Source: Archilochus colubris (Eukaryota > Chordata > Aves > Apodiformes > Trochilidae). Taken from it: a stretch of DNA of 64,000 nucleotides. The position numbers and the translations under genes are program-made. The notes under the pieces were generated by a model, which had not been told where the DNA came from, did not search any database, and was given only the letters and a program-made list of their open reading frames with translations. Shown piece by piece: positions 45,101 through 54,100 of this stretch. The stretch lies in assembly GCA_023079485.1 (NCBI GenBank), contig CM041090.1, forward strand, positions 2,337,180 to 2,401,179, given 5' to 3'. Position 1 is the first letter of the stretch, and every line of letters starts with the position of its first letter.

Positions 45101-48100
45101 CTCTCCTCTCCTCTCCTCTCCTCTCCTCTCCTCTCCTCTCCTCTCCTCACCTCTCCTCTCCTCTCCTCTCCTCTCCTCTCCTCTCCTCTCCTCTCCTCTC
45201 CTCTCCTCTCCTCTCCTCTCCTCTCCTCTCCTCCTCTCTTTCCTGTAGCTCTCATGCCCCATCTGCCTCTCTCCTGCCTCCAGCCATATGGGGCAATTGC
45301 AGTCTCTTCCCCACTGTCTTTAGCCCTAGGATCTTGCTGGTGTTCATTTGGTGTCATTTTCCAATTTTTAAAAAATTACTTCATTTGCATTTATAATAAA
45401 TACTTTGCAGAGAATTTCATAACAGTAAAGTCTAGAGGTAACAGAAGTTTCATGCATATGACAAGTTTTTGAAAAGTGACTCAAAAAAAGAAGACATTGC
45501 TTGGTTTCATGCAAGTGACAAAGCTTGAAACTTACACACAAAATACTGAACTTCTGATTTTGTTTTCCCTACATCTATTTCCTTAAAATGAGATGACTTT
45601 AGGATTATATTAGGATTAAAATTGAAGTTTTGCTGTTCTAAAAAAGTCTCTTCTGTCCATAAAGTTGCATCTATTTGTCACTACAAGGAGAAGTAACAAA
45701 ACTTAATCCTGCTGTACATTTTATATTTTTGTGATAATGCAATTTTAGCTTTTATTTACTCCCCAGCATCACTGATAGTTTAAAATCTTGGCCTCTCTTA
45801 TGATAAGACTTAATATCAACTTTGGACCTGTGATCTGTGTTAGTAATGGCAGTTTTATTGATATCCAAACCTCCCCACTGAAAACATAAAAAAGGTTCTT
45901 GACTCATGAGAACTGTGAAATCACTTGCATCACTGGTGTGCCAGTTCCCACAGTTCACTCAGCAAATATGCATCATTTAGACTAAGAACTTACAAAAATA
46001 GTCACAAAAATCAACAGAAATAATTATTTTAAAATAATTATAGAAATTAAATAAAAATATACTGTTGTGGGAAGAGCCTTTCTTGCTCCTGAGGCTCAAC
46101 GAGCTGCTGACCTCTCCATTGCATTGCACAAGAGTGAGCTTCTCCCTGTGGGTGTGTGTCCCACCTTTATTGGCCCCCTGGTAATAGGGGGCCTGCCCTA
46201 ACCAGGCACAGGTGGACTCACACCCACTCTTTGGCAACTCGAGGCACCTGGTTTATCTTGTTTCTCTGCAATACACTATCTTTTCAGCAGTCTAGATCAC
46301 TAAGTTACACTAATAAGTGAGTTGAAAGCTATACTGTCTAAAATGTCACGAGCAGGTGGAGAAGAAAAATGGAAATCTGATTTACAGCAAAATAGTTTCC
46401 TGGCAGGCAATTTTTTATCCCAGACAGATGGTTGAATTTTGTGGGCAAGTCAGTATGGGATCAGATATGAAGAGACATTGTAGGTCTTATTGTGTTTGAT
46501 ATGAGGATATGTAACATCTTATGTGTGTGTCATGTGTAGGACCAGCAAATGTGACATCCTGTTATGATAAAGCATAGGCAAGGCAACACTGTCAGTAAAA
46601 TAAACATCAAGGAAATCAATGCACAGTGAAACAAGTGCTATTGAAAGATGGAGCTGGTTTGTTTTATAAAATACCTTTTAGCTATTCCTTCTTCTAGAAG
46701 GTCCACAACTTGCTTGTAGTCTGTAACTAAACGTTGTGTCAATCCTGCCAAAGATTTGAAAAGAGTTAAATGTGTATTTTTCTCAGGAAGTTTGCCAGTT
46801 TAACCAACAATTTACCCAACATCAGAAGCATAAGGATGTTTTGCTGGGATGACAGTTTGTTCTAGAAGTAGTCTCTTAACTAAAGTAATTTTATTTTTTT
46901 AAAACTATTTTATATTTTAAAACAAAATTTAAAAAATCAGTGTATCCTTCAAATGCTCACATCACATCAGCATAAAAATGCCTCCTACCTTCAAAGTACA
47001 GATCTTCTTCCAAGTTATTTACAGCTCAGTGGTATTTACAAAACAGTATAACTAAAAGTCCATCAGAATTTTTCAGCTGTGTCAGTGCTACTCACTTGGT
47101 AGAGGTCCTGCAAAGAAGTGTTTTGCCATCACATCTGCATAATGGCTCTGCTCACACAACCAGCAGAATGAGAATTAGGAACCACCTCTTCTGAATATCT
47201 GCTATTTATTTAACTGGGCTTCAGCCTGGAGGGGACTCAAATAATGACATGAAACATCTGACCTTTTTGTATGTTCTGAATTAGGAGTTTTCCTTGTTTA
47301 TTGCTTTTTTGGTTTTGGGTTTTGGGTTGGGTTTTTTGTTTGGTTTTGTTTGGGTTTTTTGGTTGTTTGGGTTTTTGGTTTTGTGGGGTTGTTTTGCTGT
47401 TGTTGTTTGTTTTTCTTTGTCTGTGGGTTGGTTTGTTTTGGTTTTTGGTTTTTTTTTCAGTTTTATTTTATTTTTAAGAGGAAAAAAAACCCAAAACAAA
47501 TGACATAAAGGAAGCAGTGCAGAGGCTCTGAGCACCAGGGCCCCAGCGGAGGGCAGTGTGCGCTGCGCTGCTGAGGCTCAGCCCCCTGCAAGGGGCAAAT
47601 TCCAGCACCCACAGACACTGCCCCTCCCCAGGTTTGTGACTTAGGTTTGGTTTGGTCCACTGCAGGCCACAAAAGTGTGGATGAAAGCAGAACAGTGAAA
47701 AAAAAATGTAATTAATCAGATCAAATAACTTACTACTAGAACGTGTGTCAAGATGAAGGTGAAATTCCGCAACACTGAAATAGGCACTTCTAGCACCTGG
47801 CCTTACAGAACAGGTTGCTCAACTTTAAATAAAAGCAAGATATAATCCAAAAGTGGGCATAAATTTTAATACTTTAATAAAAGATACACATAAAGAAAAC
47901 AAAATGTTTTTTCATCATCCAGACCCCTAACTGCAGCGTGGACACATGCACACTTGGCAAACCCATGAAGTACAGGATGATTTTCAAACAAAAGCTTTTC
48001 TTGTGCTCTCTAGGATTCCTTTACAATACATTGATTCCAAAAGTCATCACATTTTCCATCTGAGAAAGAGGCCCATTATTTTTCCAGCACCACTGGGATC

Positions 48101-51100
48101 TTCAAAACTCACAATATGGAAACTATCATACCCTATTTTCCCAGAACTCTGTCTTTTTAACTGAATAAAAATCCAGTTATAAAATGGAGGAATGGCAGAA
48201 ATTCTTACCTACCATTTCCACAAGTACTGAAACAGTGAACAAAGCACAGAGTTCAAAGCATTTAGTTTTTTCAGTAAGATAAATAAAGAGCTGTAAATGT
48301 TGTTTGAAAAGAAATGATAAAGTGCTCTGTTGGCTGCCAGAAAATGCAAAGCCACTTTTAAGTACTGTAGGAAGAGCAAAACCACTTGCTTGTCTAGAAA
48401 TTTGCCTTGGAGTAAAAAAGGATCTCCCCCAGAAATCTGTCTGAGAGTAACAAAATAGATTGCATCATTTCCTGATTTAAGAGAGGCTGATTCCTTAACA
48501 GTGCAACCATCTGTGAGGGAGAAGTTTGAAACGATTCCAACCCAAAGCTCTGAAGCACTTTCAGCATTTTAAAGGCTACAATCTCCCAGCCTTCACGTGG
48601 AAAAATGATGGGCTGGAAACTATTCAAAATACTTTCTGTGTTCAGAGCCGGGACTTCCTGACTGGACTTGCAAATGGAAAATGCATTTCCCAGGCCATCT
48701 AAGCATCTTTAAAGGGGTTAAGTTTTCCAGTTTTCCTCTCTGTTCTTCACCTAGTGCACCTCTGGAAATCAATGACACCAACCACAGAACTGACCAACTA
48801 ATGAGAGGTGCACTAGGGAGCTCTTCAGCAAAGTCAGCAAACCTTAGGATTGCTGATGACTTGCAATGAGTACTATCCAAACACAGATGCTAACCTTTGA
48901 CATACTGAATCTATGGGAAATAATGGAAAATTTCCATTTCCATTTTCATTCCATGAGCTTTGCACATGTCCAGTGTTTTTCTCCCATCCAGCAAACTGTG
49001 AGGAAGAGGAATACAAAACACACTCCCCTTCCAGTCAGCATGCAGTTCATACTGATCTTTGCCATCTAGCTGTTAGAAACAATGTTCTTGCACTCTGATC
49101 CTGCACAGAGACTAAATACAAAACTGCTAAGAACTGTTTCTACTTTCTGATAAGAGCTACTATTTACATAGAAGACCCTAATGACAGAGATCAGCCACTG
49201 GTGACTGCAGTACCATATTGCTGCAGTTGCAAGAGGCATTTTGTACCAATGTTGTGAACCAACAGTCATTTTCTTCAATTTGATATTATTAAAATCAAGT
49301 TGGCTGTACTTCTCACCTACATCCAAACAACCTCTGGGCTATCTCACTGCTGCTTATTTTTGATGTGAGGTAGTGAGTGCAGTTCCAAAAGGAGTTATGT
49401 AATCATACGTTCTTGATTGGTTCCTCTCCCCAGAAGATGCCAGGATTGACCAGAGTAAACTGTTATGGTTTTAAATTGTGTAAACTGTACATGAGCATAC
49501 TTATTTATGAATACATATTTATATACACATATCTAAAAAAGAACTAAGTCATCTGACTGCTGCCCTAAGCTACTGACTCATCTGTCTGAAATCACTTCTG
49601 TTCACGTGCCCTCACAACAACATCTGGTTACACCCCATGATGCCTTCAACAGTGAAATTACTTAATTGTTCACGTATGTGATCAGTTTTTCCTAAAAAAT
49701 GTGAATCACATAACTAAATTTAAAATAATAATAATTAAAATTAATTTAGAAATTTTTCTAGAGGCATTAACATCATTTTTGGAGTCTGTAGTAAGAAACA
49801 GGAGGAAAGAATAGGCTATCTTCTGAAATAAAGTATTCATACTGAACTTACAAACATGACAAAAGTAGGCAAATATTGTTTCTGTTAAACATTTTCCATT
49901 ATCCTTTCTTGTTATTTTACAAAATCTAATAATTAAGGAACTCTTATGAGATATTTCAGAAATCTAACATAAAACTGTTCCGCTTAAATGTTTTAGTTGT
50001 GTCTAAGTATAAAATCCTTATTCAAAAAGGGTAGAGCTAAATTAAAGCAAAAAAACACACACACCAAAAACCAGAACTGAAAAAGAAGTGACAGATTTGG
50101 CCTGGAAGGCTCCAGATGAAGACAAAGTAGTGACAAAAGGCAAGCCTGCCCATTGGCAGAAGCTATAACTTCATTTTCTTTTAAGACAAGGGAACTCCAT
50201 TTTATGCAGCCAAGGAATCACTGGAGATATAAGGCCTGAGAAAAGGGATGGAAATTGCCACGGAAGGAAGCAGTTTAAAGACCTTTTCTTCTGTGGTGAA
50301 TGAGCAGCTGCTAAAAGGAAATAATTAGTATCTGTACTCCACCAACAGTGAAGTTCTCCAATAACAAGCAGGTAGGAAGAAAGTCTTGGAAGGACCTCAA
50401 TACAGGCCAAATGTCTATGAATCTGCTTTTCAAGGACTGGTAAGTTTGCCATACTAATGAGACCATTAATTCATCTATTTTCCAGCTCTCCTTAAACAGG
50501 ATGCTGATGTGCTGGGAAAACACAGCTGAAATAACCAGAATGCCAGACAGTCCCTGGTGTGTAGGAGCATGCAAGTTAAACACTTCCCAAGTGTTTATTT
50601 TTAAATTTTCAGAGGAGGAACTGGTAACAACCATCAGTTTTTAGTTGTGGCTGATACTGCAGGTGCCCAAGGAATGAGAGCTGGGGGTCCCAGGCTCCAT
50701 TCAGTCACAGGGTCAAGTCACCCCATCTGCTCTCACATCATGGCTTAATCTCTAAAGTGGTGATGACAAAATGATGTGTAACGCCATGATAAGGGAAAAC
50801 AGACTGAGATCCCGGGAAAACAGGACATTACTAAAAAGAGATAAGAACTCTATTTAAAAGCCAGAACAAATCAGTATTGGATCTGATGTGAGAAGACCAA
50901 TAAAATTTAGTGTGATAGGCATTTTTGCACAGTAAATGCAAAAAAAACCACCTCCCAGGTGTTACTACCCACCTGGTGGTCAACCAAGCAGTTGCAGTGT
51001 CAGTGATACCCAAGGCTACTTGGGAGTCTTGCGCACTAGAGCTAAGGCACACTGAATAGGAAACATGCATTTACTTTCCAAACACACTCATTTTTGAAAC

Positions 51101-54100
51101 TTGCATTAGTTTAGAAAAGACTCTTCCTTCTGATTGCCACTATAAAGCTCCTCTGTTTGATTTTGCACAGGTGCACTGATTTTGAGGGACAAGCCTCTTG
51201 TCAGTTGTTGGTCCAACAAACGACAACGTGACAGGCAAATTTTCCATCAGGAAATCACTTTACAAAGTAAAAATGGCCAAACTCCAGTTTAAAGCTATCT
51301 AAGACTCTGAAGAGAAGGCACATATCAAAAGTGGAAATGAACTGGAAGTATAAAAAATGAGAGAGAAGAACCAAAATGACAGATGACTGAAAAGTAAAAA
51401 ATACCTGTGATACTGTGGGTTTTTTCTTCATCTGTTCTCTGTCACCTGATTTGAAAGCTGCAACTCATTAGAAAACACAAAGCCACCAGAGGGGTTGCTG
51501 TTGCAAGTGTAAATTGAAATGTTTTTAGTCATATAATGAACCTACACTATCCTGTGCTTTTTCAGTTTAATGAAGAAAAATGAAACTTACTGGATTCTCA
51601 CCTGGGTAATATAGATTTTAATTGCTTCTCATGGCCTGACCTGCAGTACCAAACAGTTGAGTTTTTCTACTGTTTAAATTATTATTTTCTAAATATAGTG
51701 CTGCCATGGACTGAAAGAGGTATGGAGGGACTTCAGGCTGGCCTGTATTTAGTATTGATGTTTAAGTGCATTTCTAGATAAAAATTTCTTTTGAACAAAA
51801 GAAAGCAAAACACTTTGGCTCACACAGAACCTCTGCTTGGAAAGGCAAACAGGAAAGTGCAGGACATCCAGCCAGGGGGATAACAGAGGCAAAACTTTTG
51901 TTTTAACACACACACACTCATATTAACAAGGAAAATATCTGAGGAAAGTAACACTTGAAGAGTAGAAACTATTAGAATCACACCAGAAACAAATGCAAAG
52001 GTACCTAGATACCTGATACAGATTTACTTAAAAATTCTGATGTTAGTTTTGAAACTGCCCTCACCTTGGACGTATGGTCCTGTTTCAGGGTGTTCTCGGA
52101 CTCGAAGTGTGTAAGGTTTCTTTAGGTCTGATTTCTTTAACAAATCCCGGACACGTTCGTTGTAGATTTCAAGAAAACTGAAGAGGCAAAAAAATAAATA
52201 GACTTTTAAATGCACACGATTAAAAAAGAAAAAAAAAAGGACAGAAAGCATATATATTTAAAACAACATAACCACCTGAATCTTACATAGATCTTCCATG
52301 ATAAAGTTAATTAATTTATTTTCATTATCTGTTACTGCCCTTGCCATGCAGTGCATGTAGATAGAACTCTCAGCAGAAAGTTTCCAAGAAGCAAGAGGCA
52401 TTCAGTATTCTATTTAGGTATTTGTAAACTGTTTTTTTTTTAACACTAGTGAGTTCAAACCCTCCATTTTCCAAACATAACACTTCATTAGATTAATGAA
52501 AATGATGAATAAGAATCAAATGTAGGATTATTGCTCAAGCTTAAGTGTTAAACAAACAGGAATTAAACTTTTTATGAACTATTTCAGCTGTCTACACAAA
52601 AGTGAACAGACAGCATCCAAAGAATTATACTGAGATTCAAAACTAAAACCAACACGTCCTCATCATTCCTCTAAATTCTCCTCTCTGTTCCAAAATTACT
52701 ATTTTGTGAGGAAACAAACAAAACAGACTAACCTTTGCTTTGTTTGATTACAGGAACATGCTGATGAAAGCATTCATAATTTTGTCTAAAACAGTGACAC
52801 ACTTACCTGACCTTCACTCTGCAAGATGCTGTCTGGTCTGAGTAATCATCCTTCCGTGCAAAGAGTGCCTGCACAAACCAGAGGTGTTTGTATATTTTAA
52901 ACCTATCAAGAAAATCTAACTGTACAAATGGAAGTAAAATAAAAAATAAATACCTCACATATCCGAGGTGTCAGCCCAATGGATGCCTTCAATAAACAAA
53001 CAAAAATTCATTAAACCATATACTTCCTGTAACTCTTGTGATTTTTAATTTTTCTTTTTACTAAAAGCCAAGTTATAATAAAGGGCTATGGCAGATTACC
53101 ACACAAAACTCTCTGGAGTGTAGTTAAAGCAGCATGGCAATGCTCTACTACTCCAGCTGAAGCATCTTGTACATGAAACACTGCAGGCACTCACGTGCAA
53201 ATGGTACAAATGAGATTTGTAGTAAAAGTCATTTTAGAGCAACTTATACAGCACTGATGAGAAGTTTAGAGGTTTGGGTGAAATCCAAGAGCTGCCTATG
53301 TGAGAGGTGTGTTGCAGTCTAGACAAATCCAGCCCAATACTGAAATTAGCTTCATTGGTAGAGAGTATTTTGGTTTTTTCTTATTCTGCTTTTATTTCTT
53401 TGTGCTGTGGCATCGCAGAGTTTGGAACAGCTTTATGTTCTTGATTGTTCTTGATCTGGTTTCTCAGAGAGAAAAGGGTAAGGGCTGCTAACAGGACCCA
53501 AAGTGGCCAATTTCCATTGGAAAAGAAGTCACTTTCTAAGCCAGAAATCCCTTAGAAACACTACACCTGGGAAGTTCCTTGGAAAGAAATAATGAGGATT
53601 TCAAGACGTGGCCATTCTGAATTGCTAAGTTATTTCCAAAATAATATGATACAAATATCCTAGTTTGTCACTGATTAACCCCGATTTTAACAATTCTTCA
53701 GGCTTTTATGGAGCTAAACTTGATTTAAAATTAAAATGAACAGAGAATCTGGTTCAGGGCAGGGGTGCTGCACATTTGCTAGTGAGCAGGGTGTTGGCCT
53801 GTCAGGCAAACAGAAAACCTATAGAGCAGCTAAAAGGTTACAATCTGGTTACAATTTTACAAAATCCTTCTACTGGTGTCTGTGGGAAAAAATAAATTTT
53901 ACAAAATCCAAGCTCTTGTTAAAAGCAGAAACCACACCAGAACAGTCTTTTTCATGTTGTCGAGGTTGAAACAAGTTTTACCCTTATTCCACCCTAAAAA
54001 TTGAATCTCATAGTGCAGGAAATAGTGGTCCACTCATGCAAACCATTAAATAAAATTTTTCTTTTTCAGGGGCGTGTTTCACCAACAGCCAAGCTATTTA

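Larger units (their letters stand above)
43291..46674 (-). other. STARD9 intron with (CTCTC)n and a solo LTR
   Basis: Contains the pentanucleotide tract at 45061 and the solo LTR at 46063. The 43389-44350 part is more GC-rich and unassigned. Confidence 0.8.

Noticed and set aside
44887..45396. Open frames of 121-169 codons on both strands across the pentanucleotide tract
   Set aside because: They exist only because CTCTC/GAGAG repeats contain no stops. There is no gene-like sequence outside the repeat.
47281..47535. Lys/Pro/Thr-rich ORF
   Set aside because: Produced by the A/C-rich complement of the T/G tract.
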